64,000 nucleotides of DNA. Source: Woeseiaceae bacterium (GTDB taxonomy: Bacteria; Pseudomonadota; Gammaproteobacteria; Steroidobacterales; Woeseiaceae). The DNA lies in assembly GCA_028279985.1 (NCBI GenBank), contig JANQMR010000022.1, positions 48,836 through 112,835 of the forward strand. Reading direction: 5' to 3'. Below are positions 35,043 through 43,678 of the stretch, one piece after another (positions within the stretch are counted from its first letter, which is position 1; the number at the start of each line of letters is the position of its first letter). Made by a program: the position numbers and the translations under genes. A model generated the notes under the pieces. The model was not told the origin of the DNA and did not search any database. It saw nothing but the letters and a program-made list of their open reading frames with translations.

Positions 35043-35462
35043 ATGGACCCGAAATGGAGTGAAGACACGCCGATTTACCGGCAACTGAGGGACCGTGTCG
35101 TCGCTATGATTCTGGAGGGCGTTCTGGGCGACGGCGATGCCCTGCCTTCGGTGCGCAACGTCGCGGCGGAATACCGCCTCAATCCGCTCACCGTCCTCAA
35201 GGGTTACCAGGAACTCGTGGACGAGGGGCTCGTCGAGAAAAAACGCGGCCGCGGCATGTTCGTCACCGACGGCGCGCGAAAACAGTTGTTGAAAGACGAA
35301 CGCCAGCGATTCATCGACAAGGAATGGCCGCAGGTGCTGGAGACGATCCAGCGCCTGGGGCTCGACGCCGCCGAGCTGCTCGCCGCCAGCGGCAGTGTCG
35401 ACGACAACATCGATGACAACATCAATGACGATATCGACAAGGCTGGAAACGACAATGGATAA
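35043..35462 (+). CDS. GntR-family repressor, YtrA subfamily
   Basis: 139 residues: an N-terminal winged helix (TPIYRQLRDRVVAMILEGVL, then LPSVRNVAAEYRLNPLTVLK) and only a short C-terminal helical part, which is the YtrA type that controls ABC transporters. The start at 35043 has GGAG 5 bp upstream. The C-terminus is a run of Asp/Asn (VDDNIDDNINDDIDK) made by 12-bp DNA repeats. The stop overlaps the ATPase start. Likely target is the palindrome at 34602. Confidence 0.9.
   Translation: MDPKWSEDTPIYRQLRDRVVAMILEGVLGDGDALPSVRNVAAEYRLNPLTVLKGYQELVDEGLVEKKRGRGMFVTDGARKQLLKDERQRFIDKEWPQVLETIQRLGLDAAELLAASGSVDDNIDDNINDDIDKAGNDNG
35396..35442 (+). repeat. 12-bp tandem repeats at the gntR-ABC junction
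   Basis: Units of GACAACATCGAT type repeat three to four times. In the gntR frame they give Asp/Asn runs; in the ATPase frame they give in-frame ATGs (MSTTTS, MTTS, MTIS) 10-20 codons before the true start at 35455. Confidence 0.75.
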
Positions 35463-36318
35463 GCTCGTAACGGCAAGGAACGTGTCGAAACGTTTTGGCG
35501 ACCTTCGCGCCGTCGACGGGGTCAGCTTCGAGATCGAGAAGGGCCGCATCATGGGGCTGATCGGCCCGAACGGTGCCGGCAAGACGACGCTACTGAAGGC
35601 CATTCTGGGCCTGACCGACTGCGACGGCGAACTGTCGGTCATGGGGCTCGACCCGTTCAGGCAGCGCAGGGAGCTGATGCAGAACATCTGTTTCATCGCC
35701 GACGTCGCCGTCCTGCCGCGCTGGATACGCGTGTCGCAGTTGTTGGACTTCGTGGGTTCGGTTCATCCGACCTTCTCTCGCGACAAAGCCGAGCAGATGC
35801 TCGCCCGGACGAAAGTCGCCGAACGCCGCGACGCCAAGGTGCGCGAGCTTTCGAAAGGCATGGTCGCGCAACTGCACCTGTCGATCATTGCCGCGATCGA
35901 CGCGAAGCTGCTGGTGCTGGACGAGCCGACCCTCGGCCTGGACATCGTCTTCCGCAAGGAGTTCTACGCCAACCTGTTGACCGACTATTTCGACGAGGAA
36001 CGCACGATACTGGTGACGACGCACCAGGTCGAGGAGATCGAGAACATCATGACCGACGTGATGTTCATCAACGAGGGCCGGATCATACTCAACCGGACGA
36101 TGGACTCCCTGTCCGACGATTACGTCGAGCTCCTGACATCGGGCGAAAGGGCGGACAAGGCGCGAAACATGGGGCCCATCGCCGAGCGCGACGTGTTCGG
36201 CAAGAAAGTCATGTTGTTCGAGAGCGTCGATCGGCAGAGCCTGTCCGAACTGGGCGAACTGCATACACCGTCGGTTGCGGACCTGTTCGTCGCCAAAGTG
36301 AAAGGAGTTTCGGCGTGA
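35455..36318 (+). CDS. ABC transporter ATP-binding protein (YtrB-like)
   Basis: 287 residues: Walker A GPNGAGKTTLLKA, a signature of ELSKGMVAQLHLS form (SKGM in place of SGGQ, as is common in the YtrB/EcsA group), Walker B LLVLDEPTLGLD, and H-loop TTHQVEEIE. The start at 35455 overlaps the gntR stop. With the permease downstream it forms a two-gene exporter controlled by the GntR protein, a set-up often linked to envelope or antibiotic stress. The substrate is unknown. Confidence 0.9.
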   Translation: MDKLVTARNVSKRFGDLRAVDGVSFEIEKGRIMGLIGPNGAGKTTLLKAILGLTDCDGELSVMGLDPFRQRRELMQNICFIADVAVLPRWIRVSQLLDFVGSVHPTFSRDKAEQMLARTKVAERRDAKVRELSKGMVAQLHLSIIAAIDAKLLVLDEPTLGLDIVFRKEFYANLLTDYFDEERTILVTTHQVEEIENIMTDVMFINEGRIILNRTMDSLSDDYVELLTSGERADKARNMGPIAERDVFGKKVMLFESVDRQSLSELGELHTPSVADLFVAKVKGVSA

Positions 36319-37232
36319 TTGCGAATCAGCTTGCGCTAATCAGAAGGGAGATCTGGGAGCATCGCTCCGTGTACGTCACGCCGATTGCCATCGCGGTCAT
36401 CGTGACGCTGGTTTCCGTGGCCGGCATGGTGACGGTATCGGCGTTCGACCGCGAGCTAGAACTGGCGATTTTCGGCGCGTCCAGCATCGCCGGAGACGCC
36501 GAACGCAGGGCGGCGCTGACGGTTTTTTTCTTCGGCACTTCGTGGGTTTTCCTTCTGGCGCTGGCGATCCTGATCTCGTTTTACGCGCTCGACTCGCTGT
36601 ATGCCGAACGCAAGGACAAGAGCATCCTGTTCTGGCGCTCGCTGCCGGTGACGGACGCAGAGACCGTGCTGTCCAAGCTGCTGATGGCGATCGTCGTCAT
36701 TCCGCTGTTGACGGTCGTGGCGATCGTCGCCACACATCTGGTCAATCTGTTGATCTCCAGCGTCTGGCTGGTCCTCAAGGGCGGCGACGCCGGCCATCTG
36801 ATCTGGGGGTCCGTGCCGCTGTTCGACAACTGGACCGCGGCGTTGATCTTCACCCTTGCAGGCGCCGTCTGGATGTCGCCTTTCATAGGCTGGTTTCTGC
36901 TGGTCTCGGCGTACGCGAAACGTTCCCCCATGCTCCTCGCGATCATGCCGCTGGCCGTCATTCCGCTGATCGAATGGATCTTCTTCAGGTCCGCGGTCTT
37001 CGCCGAGCTCGTGTTCGGTCGCGGCGGCATGTTGCCGCTGTTTCGCGGCCTGGACCTCGAGCGTTACTTCGATGAGGACCGGATGCGGATGGACGAAGGG
37101 GCCGTCAGCTTGCTTGCACACCTAGACATCGCCGGGTTTTTGGGCAGCCCCTCGCTCTGGGCCGGGCTGCTCGCCTGCGGCCTGTTCACCACCGGCGCCG
37201 TTTTTCTTCGCCGCTACCGCGGAGAGGTTTGA
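36315..37232 (+). CDS. ABC transporter permease (ABC-2 type)
   Basis: 305 residues with about six hydrophobic segments (VYVTPIAIAVIVTLVSVAGM, TSWVFLLALAILISFYALD, LLMAIVVIPLLTVVAIVATH, LIFTLAGAVWMSPFIGWFLL, MLLAIMPLAVIPLIEWIFF). The motif DSLYAERKDKSILFWRSLPV, common in these permeases, is present. GTG start overlapping the ATPase stop (GTGA). Last gene of the GntR-ABC operon. Confidence 0.88.
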   Translation: MIANQLALIRREIWEHRSVYVTPIAIAVIVTLVSVAGMVTVSAFDRELELAIFGASSIAGDAERRAALTVFFFGTSWVFLLALAILISFYALDSLYAERKDKSILFWRSLPVTDAETVLSKLLMAIVVIPLLTVVAIVATHLVNLLISSVWLVLKGGDAGHLIWGSVPLFDNWTAALIFTLAGAVWMSPFIGWFLLVSAYAKRSPMLLAIMPLAVIPLIEWIFFRSAVFAELVFGRGGMLPLFRGLDLERYFDEDRMRMDEGAVSLLAHLDIAGFLGSPSLWAGLLACGLFTTGAVFLRRYRGEV

Positions 37233-37269
37233 GCCGCGGCCACCGGTGCGGTGGCGGGAAAAGCGACTG

Positions 37270-38313
37270 TCAGGCGGGCCGCGCGGCGAGGCCGTGTTTT
37301 CTCAATCTACCGCGTAACTGGTGATAACTCAGGCCGAGCAGGTCCGCGGCCATGCGCTGGTTGAAACGCGCCTTCTCCAGCGCGGCCTCCAGGCATTCCA
37401 GTTCCGTGTCCTCGAGCCGCCGGACGAGATCCATCGGCAACAACGGCGTTTTCCTCGCGCTGATTGGCGAATCGTGAATGGGCGAGGTACTCGTCGGCGA
37501 GGGCCGCGCGGTCTCGCCGCGCCGAAGCTCGAACGGTGAGTCGAAGGGGTCGAAGGCAATCGTCTTGATGGGCTTCCGGTCGTCATCGGCGCGATAAACC
37601 GACCGCTCCACCGTGTTCTTGAGCTCGCGTACGTTACCCGGCCAGTCATGGCGCAACAACGCGGAGCTTGCACGCGGGCTGAAGCCGGCGAACAAGGGCC
37701 GTTTCAATTCACTGGCCATGTTGATCGCGAACGCGTGCGCCAAAGGCATGATGTCCTCGATCCTCTCCCTGAGCGGCGGCACCGTGATGACGTCGAATGC
37801 CAGCCGGTCGAGCAGGTCCAGCCGGAAACCGCCGTTGGCCGCTAGCGCCGGCAGGTCCGCGTTGGTCGAGCCGACGATGCGCACGTCGACATTGAGCGTC
37901 TCGTTGCCGCCGACCCGCTGGATCTCGCCATATTCGATCACGCGCAGGATCTTCTCCTGCATGCGCAAGCCGATGGTCGCCAGTTCGTCCAGAATCAATG
38001 TGCCGCCGTCGGCCCGCTCGAAGTGTCCGGTGTGCTGCTTCACGGCGCCCGTGAAAGCGCCGGCTTCGTGACCGAACAGCTCGGATTCCAGAATGGACTC
38101 GGTCAGTGCGGCGCAGTTGACCTTGACGACCCGGCTTTCCCAGCGATCGGACAGGAAATGCAAACGGGAAGCGATGAGCTCCTTTCCCGTACCGCGTTCG
38201 CCGACGACCAGCACCGGTTTGGACAACGGCGCGGCGCGGGATACGTGCTCCAGCATCGAAAGAAACGATGGCGCTTCGCCGATGATGGCTTGTGCGGGCC
38301 GTTCTACCGACAT
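37270..38313 (-). CDS. pspF: Phage-shock sigma-54 activator PspF
   Basis: 347 residues with no N-terminal receiver domain, as expected for PspF. The AAA+ domain has Walker A VVGERGTGKELIA, the sigma-54-contact loop FGHEAGAFTGA, and Walker B GTLILDELATI; the C-terminal HTH is RFNQRMAADLLGLSYHQLRG. PspF activates pspA transcription and is inhibited by PspA. The linker (~250-300) is Pro/Ser-rich. It is divergent from pspA, with the AT-rich activator region between them. Confidence 0.94.
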   Translation of the reverse strand: MSVERPAQAIIGEAPSFLSMLEHVSRAAPLSKPVLVVGERGTGKELIASRLHFLSDRWESRVVKVNCAALTESILESELFGHEAGAFTGAVKQHTGHFERADGGTLILDELATIGLRMQEKILRVIEYGEIQRVGGNETLNVDVRIVGSTNADLPALAANGGFRLDLLDRLAFDVITVPPLRERIEDIMPLAHAFAINMASELKRPLFAGFSPRASSALLRHDWPGNVRELKNTVERSVYRADDDRKPIKTIAFDPFDSPFELRRGETARPSPTSTSPIHDSPISARKTPLLPMDLVRRLEDTELECLEAALEKARFNQRMAADLLGLSYHQLRGRLRKHGLAARPA

Positions 38314-38447
38314 CAGTTAATAATGCTATATATTGGTTTATTTAGCTAATAAATAGTTTATATAACCAAGTCATAGGCGCTCTCTGGACGCCAGCATTAA
38401 GGGAAAATATCATTATGAGACAATAGCTTGAGGTGACAGCCGACGGT

Positions 38448-38463
38448 TTGGCACGGATTCTGC
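38448..38463 (+). promoter_or_regulatory. Sigma-54 (-24/-12) promoter of the psp operon
   Basis: TTGGCACGGATTCTGC contains the invariant GG (-24) and GC (-12) with 10 bp between them, matching TGGCAC-N5-TTGC with one change. It lies 40 bp before pspA and downstream of an AT-rich region (38320-38380) where PspF sites are expected. Confidence 0.85.
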
Positions 38464-38502
38464 AGAAATACCGGTGAAACTCACTCCCAAAGAGGACATG
38501 AC

Positions 38503-39225
38503 ATGGGCATTTTCACGAGATTCAGCGACATCGTGAACTCGAACATCAACGCGATCCTGGACAAGGCGGAGGATCCCGAGAAGATCGTCAGGCTGATGAT
38601 CCAGGAGATGGAAGACACCTTGGTCGAGGTACGTTCGGCGGCGGCGCGTTCCATCGCCGACAAAAAGGACCTGAACCGGAAACTCGGTAAGCTCGACATC
38701 GAGCACGGGGACTGGGAAGAAAAGGCGGAACTCGCGCTCAGGAAAGGACGAGAGGACCTGGCGAAAGCCGCCCTGGTCGAGAAGTCGCGGGTCACGGCGA
38801 CGATCGACGCGCTGAAGCAGGATTACGCGGCCGTCGACGAAGGCCTGGCGAAACTCAACGACGACATCGCAAGACTCGAAGCCAAGCTCGCCGACGCCAA
38901 GGCTCGGCAGAAGGCCCTGCTGGCGCGCCACAAGACCGCCAGCAGTCGTCTGGTCGCTCGCAAGAAGATCCACGACTACAAGATCGACGACGCGATGCTG
39001 CGCTTCGAGCAATACACGCGCCGGATCGATGACGTGGAAGGCCGTGTCGAGGCCTACGACATGGGCTTGCCGAAAGGGCTGAATCACGAGTTCGCAAGCC
39101 TCGAAGCCGAGGAAGCCGTGAACAAGGAGCTCGACGAGCTCAAACGCCGGGTATCGGGCGACGGTGATCGCCCTGGCGGCCCTGGCGGCCCTAGCGGCCC
39201 TAGCAGCGTCGGCGGGTCGGAGTAA
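38503..39225 (+). CDS. pspA: Phage shock protein A
   Basis: 240 residues, long coiled coil. The N-terminal amphipathic helix MGIFTRFSDIVNSNINAILD and KAEDPEKIVRLMIQEMEDTL are typical PspA. It is a membrane-stress effector that stabilises the inner membrane and inhibits PspF. The C-terminus is a Gly/Pro-rich tail (PGGPGGPSGPSS) from a short DNA repeat, not usual in the family. First gene of pspABC-pspC2, under the sigma-54 promoter. Confidence 0.95.
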   Translation: MGIFTRFSDIVNSNINAILDKAEDPEKIVRLMIQEMEDTLVEVRSAAARSIADKKDLNRKLGKLDIEHGDWEEKAELALRKGREDLAKAALVEKSRVTATIDALKQDYAAVDEGLAKLNDDIARLEAKLADAKARQKALLARHKTASSRLVARKKIHDYKIDDAMLRFEQYTRRIDDVEGRVEAYDMGLPKGLNHEFASLEAEEAVNKELDELKRRVSGDGDRPGGPGGPSGPSSVGGSE

Positions 39226-39231
39226 TCGCCG

Positions 39232-39450
39232 ATGGGCGAACTTGCGATCATCCTGTTCCTGACGGTTCTCGCGCCGCTGATCGTCGTGTTTCACTTCATC
39301 ACCAAGTGGAAACAGACCCGCGAGATCTCCAGGGACGATGAAGCGATGCTCGAAGAGTTGTGGGAGCTCTCGCAACGCCTCGAGGAGCGAATCGAAACCC
39401 TGGAGCGGATACTCGACGACCACGGCCCCGACTGGAGGAAGAATCAATGA
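39232..39450 (+). CDS. pspB: Phage shock protein B
   Basis: 72 residues: an N-terminal membrane helix (LAIILFLTVLAPLIVVFHFI) followed by a cytoplasmic coiled coil (ELWELSQRLEERIETLERIL). Senses envelope stress with PspC and releases PspF from PspA. Six bp after pspA; its stop overlaps the pspC start (ATGA). Confidence 0.93.
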   Translation: MGELAIILFLTVLAPLIVVFHFITKWKQTREISRDDEAMLEELWELSQRLEERIETLERILDDHGPDWRKNQ

Positions 39451-39758
39451 CAAGACGCGCGTGGGATTGTGATTGCGACCATCGTTCATTCAGCGGCCCG
39501 TTCACCGGTTTCTACCGGGATCGCGAAAACGGCTGGATCTTCGGCGTCTGTGCCGGATTGGCCGACCGTTTCAACCTGCGTGTCGGCGTCATAAGGATCG
39601 TTGCCCTGGTCCTTCTGGTGTTGTTTTTCTGGGCGACCGCCCTGTTGTATCTTGCCGCCGCGGTCGTGGTCCGGGAGAAACCGCTGATTTACTCCGGCCG
39701 TCGCGCCGAAAGCGACTTCTGGCGGCGTTATCGCGACGACCGCTGGAGCCGCTCATGA
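39447..39758 (+). CDS. pspC: Phage shock protein C
   Basis: 103 residues: a PspC domain with the signature GWIFGVCAGLADRFNLRVGV and a long hydrophobic stretch (IVALVLLVLFFWATALLYLA). Start ATGA-overlapping pspB. The N-terminus contains a Cys-rich WDCDCDH segment. Its stop overlaps the second PspC gene (ATGA). Confidence 0.92.
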   Translation: MTRRAWDCDCDHRSFSGPFTGFYRDRENGWIFGVCAGLADRFNLRVGVIRIVALVLLVLFFWATALLYLAAAVVVREKPLIYSGRRAESDFWRRYRDDRWSRS

Positions 39759-40144
39759 ACGCACGGGCCTCGACGCCGCGACGGCGGTTCTACCGCAACT
39801 CCGAACGCGCGTGGCTGGGCGGCGTCTGCGCCGGGCTTGCAGACTACTTCGGCTTCAATCTCAAGATCACGCGGGTGCTTGCGGTCGTCGCGCTGTTCAT
39901 GGCGACGCCGATGGCGATTGTCGCCTACCTCGCCGTCGTCGTGCTCGTGCCGGCCGCGCCGGAAGCCGCCGCCCCGCGGGTGGACCCCGAGATTCGGCGT
40001 GCGGTACGGTCGTCACCGTCGCAGACCATGGCCGACGTCCGCGGCCGCTTCAAGGCGCTGGATCGTCGCCTCGCTCGACTGGAGAAACATGTAACGTCGT
40101 CGCGTTACCAGTTGGACCAGGAGTTCGAGCAACTCAGGGACTAG
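39755..40144 (+). CDS. Second PspC-domain protein
   Basis: 129 residues: PspC domain FYRNSERAWLGGVCAGLADY, a membrane region (VLAVVALFMATPMAIVAYLA), and an added C-terminal coiled coil (VRGRFKALDRRLARLEKHVT) that PspC1 lacks. It is a paralogue of the gene before it. Its stop codon TAG lies in the CTAG that forms the left end of the MITE-like element at 40141. Confidence 0.88.
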   Translation: MNARASTPRRRFYRNSERAWLGGVCAGLADYFGFNLKITRVLAVVALFMATPMAIVAYLAVVVLVPAAPEAAAPRVDPEIRRAVRSSPSQTMADVRGRFKALDRRLARLEKHVTSSRYQLDQEFEQLRD

Positions 40145-40280
40145 TGTTCTGTCTGATTCATTCGTTGAATAATTCGGTCGCGGATTTTCGTGGCTGGCAA
40201 GGCGCGGCGACGAGTCATAGTGGGGCTATGGGGAGGAGCCGCAACGCCGCCAGACACCAAGAGACGTAGCGAAACACTAG
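40141..40280. mobile_element. MITE-like inverted-repeat element (about 140 bp)
   Basis: Ends CTAGTGTT (40141-40148) and AACACTAG (40273-40280) are perfect inverted repeats. The inside holds a longer imperfect palindrome: GTGGCTGGCAAGGCGCGGCG and its partner around 40225-40255 (CTATGGGG...CGCCGCCAGACAC). No ORF. The structure suits a non-autonomous transposable element; no transposase is near. The left CTAG contains the pspC2 stop, so insertion may have set that end. Confidence 0.6.
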
Positions 40281-40341
40281 GGAGCTTGCCAAGTGTTAAA
40301 GGCTCCCTGTCAGGGCTGGGGGGCTGTCGGCAGGCCCTGAC
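40279..40341 (+). other. Two consecutive hairpins before the PspB-like gene
   Basis: AGGGAGC (40279-40285) pairs with GGCTCCCT (40301-40308). GTCAGGGC (40309-40316) pairs with GCCCTGAC (40334-40341). No T-run, so not a standard terminator. They follow the MITE-like element; I see no gene in 40281-40441. Confidence 0.5.
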
Positions 40342-40441
40342 TCCTGATAGCGCCGAATCGCGAGTCGGCCGTCGCTACCTCGACAACAGGTTCGATAACG
40401 GGCTCGACAAATCAAGGGATGCAGGAACAGAGGATTCGAGT

Positions 40442-40660
40442 ATGAGTACATTCACAATGGTAGTCTGGATCGTGGCGATCGGTTGCGCCTACGGCATCGT
40501 CGCGAAGTGGCTGGAACTTCGCGCGGAGAAACGCGCAGGCGACGAGGACTCGGAGGCGACCCTGGCGAGGCTCGAAGTCCTGGAGGAAAGAATCCGAGTC
40601 CTCGAACGTATCGTCACGGAGCAGAAATTCGACCTGAAGCAGGAAATCAACCGACTCTGA
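40442..40660 (+). CDS. PspB-like small membrane coiled-coil protein
   Basis: 72 residues, the same length and layout as PspB: an N-terminal helix (MVVWIVAIGCAYGIVAKWLE) then a coiled coil (LEVLEERIRVLERIVTEQKF) resembling PspB's LEERIETLERIL. It lies 300 bp after pspC2, beyond the MITE-like element, and may be a diverged pspB copy that was once in the operon. Confidence 0.7.
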   Translation: MSTFTMVVWIVAIGCAYGIVAKWLELRAEKRAGDEDSEATLARLEVLEERIRVLERIVTEQKFDLKQEINRL

Positions 40661-40681
40661 ATCGCAAGGCCGTCGATCGCA

Positions 40682-41131
40682 ATGGAAAGCCTGCCGGACA
40701 TACTCGAGCGTCTCAGGATCCCGGCTGCCGGCGAGACGCTGCTCGTCGTAGGCGTCGAGCCGCCGTCCGGCATGGAGGATGGGGCGGTCACCTGTCTCGG
40801 CAGGCTGGGTTCGGCCGGGGACATTCCGCCGGAGCTGCGCGTAGACACCGCATTGGTGATCGACCAGCTCGAGCATCTCGATACACGCGCAGGCGCGCAT
40901 CTCCTGTCGAAGCTCCGGGACGTGCACTGCAAACGGGTATTCCTGGTCGTGCCGGATGCCTGTTGGAGCCGGTCGGCGCTCCTGGCGTTGGGCTTTACGC
41001 GGCGACAGACGGACGCGGCCCTCGGGGCCGAGCTTTATCTCTACGAGCCGGAGGTCTTCAATCCGCCGCGTGAATGGAACAACGCCCGGGACTGGGCGAA
41101 TCCCGAGAACTTCCGAAAATACCGCTGGTAG
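40682..41131 (+). CDS. Small hypothetical protein (DUF6231-like)
   Basis: 149 residues, no signal peptide. Ends with NNARDWANPENFRKYRW, a C-terminus I associate with the gammaproteobacterial DUF6231 family. The central part (TALVIDQLEHLD, KRVFLVVPDACW) looks like an alpha/beta (Rossmann-like) core. 21 bp after the PspB-like gene, so possibly cotranscribed. Function unknown. Confidence 0.7.
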   Translation: MESLPDILERLRIPAAGETLLVVGVEPPSGMEDGAVTCLGRLGSAGDIPPELRVDTALVIDQLEHLDTRAGAHLLSKLRDVHCKRVFLVVPDACWSRSALLALGFTRRQTDAALGAELYLYEPEVFNPPREWNNARDWANPENFRKYRW

Positions 41132-41151
41132 GTCTTATTTTCTGATAAGTC

Positions 41152-41511
41152 TTATTCGTTGCGGTCCTTGTAAACGCGAACCTGGGCGTTGAATTCGTCT
41201 TTGACGGTGTGCATCTCGTCGACGGCGGCATTGTATTTTTTGTTGAAGACGGATTCGCGTGCCGACAAAGTGGTTTCGTCGGGGTCGTCGAGTGCGTCGA
41301 CGGCGTCTTTTTCTTCGGCTTCGATGCAGGCGAGGTAGTCGTTCATGGCGGTCATGTAGGCATTGACGGACCGCTGGCTCGCGATCATCTCATCCCGGCT
41401 TGCCGTCGAACCGTTCGCCACGCCCGGTCGCTCGGGATAATCGCAAGCGAAGGCAACCGGGATCAGGGTAAGCGAGGCAATTAAAACGGCAAGCGGTTTT
41501 TGGTATGTCAT
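41152..41511 (-). CDS. Small exported hypothetical protein
   Basis: 119 residues with a signal peptide (MTYQKPLAVLIASLTLIPVA, cleavage near AFA-C) and a helical mature part with two Cys (FACDYPERP, DYLACIEAEE) that may form a disulfide. Periplasmic. No family recognised. Convergent with the DUF6231-like gene. Confidence 0.6.
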   Translation of the reverse strand: MTYQKPLAVLIASLTLIPVAFACDYPERPGVANGSTASRDEMIASQRSVNAYMTAMNDYLACIEAEEKDAVDALDDPDETTLSARESVFNKKYNAAVDEMHTVKDEFNAQVRVYKDRNE

Positions 41512-41649
41512 GGGCAAGACCATCGTCGGGGGCCGCCAGCAGTCTGCGTTTGGGGCCGGTTACAGGGATCGTTATTTAAGCATGACCGACCCATCGAGTG
41601 AAGAAACAGGTAAGTCGTTGTCTGGTAAGAGAAAATCTGGTTTTTCCCA

Positions 41650-43665
41650 TCAGGCGAACAAGGCCCGGTGGGTATCGGTGCCATTGACCTGCGCCAGCAA
41701 CAACTCGAGGTAACTGTCGGAGCTCATCGGGTCGCCGAACAGCAGGCCCTGCACGTAGGTGCAGCCCAAACGCTGCAGCAGCGCGAGCTGGTCCTCGTTT
41801 TCGACGCCTTCGGCAACGACGTCCATGTTGAGATTACGTCCCATCTGGACGATCGTGCTGACGATCGTTGCGTCGTCGGGGTTCGTGGCGACGTCGTGGA
41901 TGAACGACCGGTCGATCTTCAGCGTGCTGATCGGAAACTGCTGAAGCGCGCTCAAAGACGAGTAACCCGTGCCGAAATCGTCGATTGCGAGATGCAAGCC
42001 CAGTGCGTACAACTGGTCGAGCAACTTGATCGTTCGCTTCGGGTCTTCCATCAGCGTGGTTTCGGTGATCTCGAGCTCCAGCGACGTGGGCGAGACCTCG
42101 TAACTCCTGAGCACGCCGCCGATACGCTGGCTGAATTTGGGCTGGCGCAGTTGTTTGAGCGACAGGTTCACCGACACCCGGCCGGGCGAGGACACCGATT
42201 GTTGCCAGTAACGGAAGTCCTCGCAGACCTTGTCCAGCACCCATTCGCCGATCTCGATGATCAGATTGGTTTCTTCGGCGATCGGAATGAAATCGGAGGG
42301 CAGTATCATGCCGCGTTCCGGCAGTTCCCAACGTACCAGCGCCTCGGCGCCGAACACCTCGCCGGTTTCCAGGTCGTACTTCGGCTGATAGTGAACCAGC
42401 AGCTCGTCGCGCTCGAAGGCGCGTTTGAGCTTGCTTTTGGTCATCAGTCTTTCGACGGCGGCGACGTTCATCTTGGGGGTGTACCAGGAGAACACGTTGC
42501 CGCCGGAGCGCTTGGAATGGTACAGCGCGGCGTCTGCGTTTCGTATCAGGTCGATGACGTTTGCCGCGTCGCGAGGGTAATAGGCGATACCCATGCTTGC
42601 CGTCATGAAGACTTCGTGCCCCTGCACGAAAAACGGGTCCGCGAGCCGGTCGAGAACCTTTTGCGCCAATTTCTCGATGTCGCGGCGTTTCAGACGTTCG
42701 ACGACGCCGCTGTCGACGATGACCGCGAACTCGTCACCGGCGAGCCGGCCGATTATCGAGTTTTCCGGCAGCGCGGCGGCCAGCCGTCCCGCGACCGTCT
42801 CGAGCGTCGTGTCGCCGGCCAGATGGCCGAAGGTGTCGTTGATGTCCTTGAAACGGTCGACGTCCAGGTAAAGCAGGCAAACGGACCTTTCGGCGCGTCG
42901 CGCGCGGGCGATCGCACGTTGTAACAGATGCTGAAACTGCATCCGGTTCGGCACCTTGGTCAGGGAATCGATGCGTGCGAGATAACGGATGCGTTTTTCC
43001 GCGCGGCGTCGCTCGGTGATGTTTTGGGCCGCGAATATTCGGTCCCCCGGTTCGGCGCCTTTTCCGTCCAGGGTCGAACTCGTATAGGACACCGGTATGG
43101 ACTCGCCGTACTTGGACTCGAAGTAGGCTTCCCGCGGCACACCGGACGCGGGATGGGCCAGCAAGGATCCGCTCTTCTCGCTGTCAACGACGAAATCGAT
43201 CGGCATGTCCGTGAGCTCGCCCTCCTCGTAGCCCAGCAGGTGTTGCGTCGCCGGATTGGCGAGCTTGATGCGACCCTCGTTGCTGGTGACGATAATGGCG
43301 TCGTTCATGCCGGCGAGGATGCTGTCGACGTAATCCCGCGAAATCGTCGTCAGGCGCAGCTTGTCGCGCATGTCGTTGAACACGGTCGCAAGCTCGCCCA
43401 GCGCGTCGCCGCTTTCCGCGGACAGGCGTTCTCCGAAGTCCGCGTTGCGGAGTTTTTCCGCCTGGCGCTTGAGTTCGAGAATGCGCCGGTTCTGACTGCG
43501 GGTGACCTGCAGATTGCCGAGTCCGTAAAACAGCACGGCGATAGAGCCGATCGCGCCGATCAGCAGGTCGTTTTCGCTGTGGAGGACGAACAGCAGGATC
43601 AGCGCCGCCGCCGCGGCGACGGCGGCCGCGACGAACAGATAACGTCGAATGATGTTGCCGATCAT
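41650..43665 (-). CDS. Membrane-bound PAS-GGDEF-EAL protein
   Basis: 671 residues, c-di-GMP metabolism. Two N-terminal membrane segments (YLFVAAAVAAAAALILLFVL and IGAIGSIAVLFYGLGNL), a HAMP-like helix, a PAS domain (~110-225), a GGDEF domain (~230-390) with the intact AGDEF motif (GRLAGDEFAVIV), and an EAL domain (~400-660) with GAEALVRWE, ITETTL and IDDFGTGYSSL. Both catalytic motifs are present, so synthesis and breakdown are possible. A truncated bactofilin gene lies just upstream on the same strand. Confidence 0.93.
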   Translation of the reverse strand: MIGNIIRRYLFVAAAVAAAAALILLFVLHSENDLLIGAIGSIAVLFYGLGNLQVTRSQNRRILELKRQAEKLRNADFGERLSAESGDALGELATVFNDMRDKLRLTTISRDYVDSILAGMNDAIIVTSNEGRIKLANPATQHLLGYEEGELTDMPIDFVVDSEKSGSLLAHPASGVPREAYFESKYGESIPVSYTSSTLDGKGAEPGDRIFAAQNITERRRAEKRIRYLARIDSLTKVPNRMQFQHLLQRAIARARRAERSVCLLYLDVDRFKDINDTFGHLAGDTTLETVAGRLAAALPENSIIGRLAGDEFAVIVDSGVVERLKRRDIEKLAQKVLDRLADPFFVQGHEVFMTASMGIAYYPRDAANVIDLIRNADAALYHSKRSGGNVFSWYTPKMNVAAVERLMTKSKLKRAFERDELLVHYQPKYDLETGEVFGAEALVRWELPERGMILPSDFIPIAEETNLIIEIGEWVLDKVCEDFRYWQQSVSSPGRVSVNLSLKQLRQPKFSQRIGGVLRSYEVSPTSLELEITETTLMEDPKRTIKLLDQLYALGLHLAIDDFGTGYSSLSALQQFPISTLKIDRSFIHDVATNPDDATIVSTIVQMGRNLNMDVVAEGVENEDQLALLQRLGCTYVQGLLFGDPMSSDSYLELLLAQVNGTDTHRALFA

Positions 43666-43678
43666 GTTCGGATTGCAG

